Shown in pieces: positions 63,878 through 64,000 of a stretch of 64,000 nucleotides of DNA. The DNA is taken from NCBI GenBank assembly GCA_036365455.1, contig JAWQUS010000030.1, positions 19,302,001-19,366,000 on the forward strand, read 5' to 3'. The notes under the pieces are model-generated. The model saw only the letters and a list, made by a program, of their open reading frames with translations, had not been told where the DNA came from and made no database searches. Origin of the DNA: Macrosoma leucophasiata. Lineage: Eukaryota; Arthropoda; Insecta; Lepidoptera; Hedylidae. The number at the start of each line of letters is the position of its first letter. Position 1 is the first letter of the stretch. A program made the translations under genes and the position numbers.

Positions 63878-64000
63878 CCCCTTATTCATCAACGTACATT
63901 AGATACGTTTTAGCTATAGAACGCTTTGTCTTTGTCAGTTCCATTGTCAAATGTGCAGGATAGAAAAGGAGAAAGATTAGCAACACTTTAGTTATAATAC
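63878..64000 (-). repeat. MITE-1 copy, cut by the window end
   Basis: CCCCTTATTCATCAACGTAC, TTTGTCTTTGTCAGTTCCAT and AGATTAGCAACACTTTAG in reverse sense. Confidence 0.82.

Overview
This window is nuclear DNA of an insect, almost certainly a moth or butterfly (Lepidoptera). It is AT-rich, has spliced genes, and is packed with repeat types typical of lepidopteran genomes: Helitron tails with the CGCGGGCGAAGCCGCG hairpin, tRNA-headed SINEs, MITEs, mariner, Ty3/gypsy and non-LTR fragments. There is no prokaryotic operon structure and no CRISPR array. Most long open frames are shadows of repeats.

Two conserved host genes are secure. (1) thickveins (tkv), the BMP type I receptor, on the + strand: the ligand-binding exon is at 21536-21723, and a single 1,254-bp exon at 23974-25227 carries the last ectodomain cysteines, the membrane segment, the GS box, the whole kinase and the stop. 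A GC-rich island at 13270-13748 may hold its promoter and 5' exon, and a 39-bp phase-compatible micro-exon candidate lies at 20761-20799; neither is proven, and no signal peptide was found. (2) lark (RBM4-type RNA-binding protein), on the - strand: four coding exons at 38789-38124, 37872-37601, 37139-37098 and 36347-36299 give a 342-residue protein with two RRMs and a CCHC knuckle, plus a 5'UTR intron and a poly(A) signal. A divergent + strand first exon may start near 39.7 kb, so the 39.0-39.7 kb interval could be a bidirectional promoter.

Layout: 1-13 kb is repeats, with several long perfect palindromes at 4.8-6.5 kb. 13.3-25.5 kb is the tkv region; its last intron holds two decayed tandem copies of the ligand-binding exon, and two or more MITEs. 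25.5-36 kb is repeats, including a dead mariner (29950-31194) and a 5'-truncated Ty3/gypsy element with its 3' LTR (about 31.8-34.15 kb). 36.1-39.0 kb is lark. 40-46 kb holds a non-LTR element on the - strand (ORF1 plus endonuclease), interrupted by a 2.26-kb element with 410/440-bp near-perfect inverted arms and 27-bp flanking direct repeats. 46-64 kb is SINEs, Helitron tails, MITEs and microsatellites.

The two host genes do not form a pathway together; they are simply neighbours. The most unusual signals are the tandem pseudo-exons in the tkv intron, the long-armed inverted element at 41.7-44.0 kb, the recurrent perfect fold-backs, and tRNA-like units enclosed in short inverted repeats.
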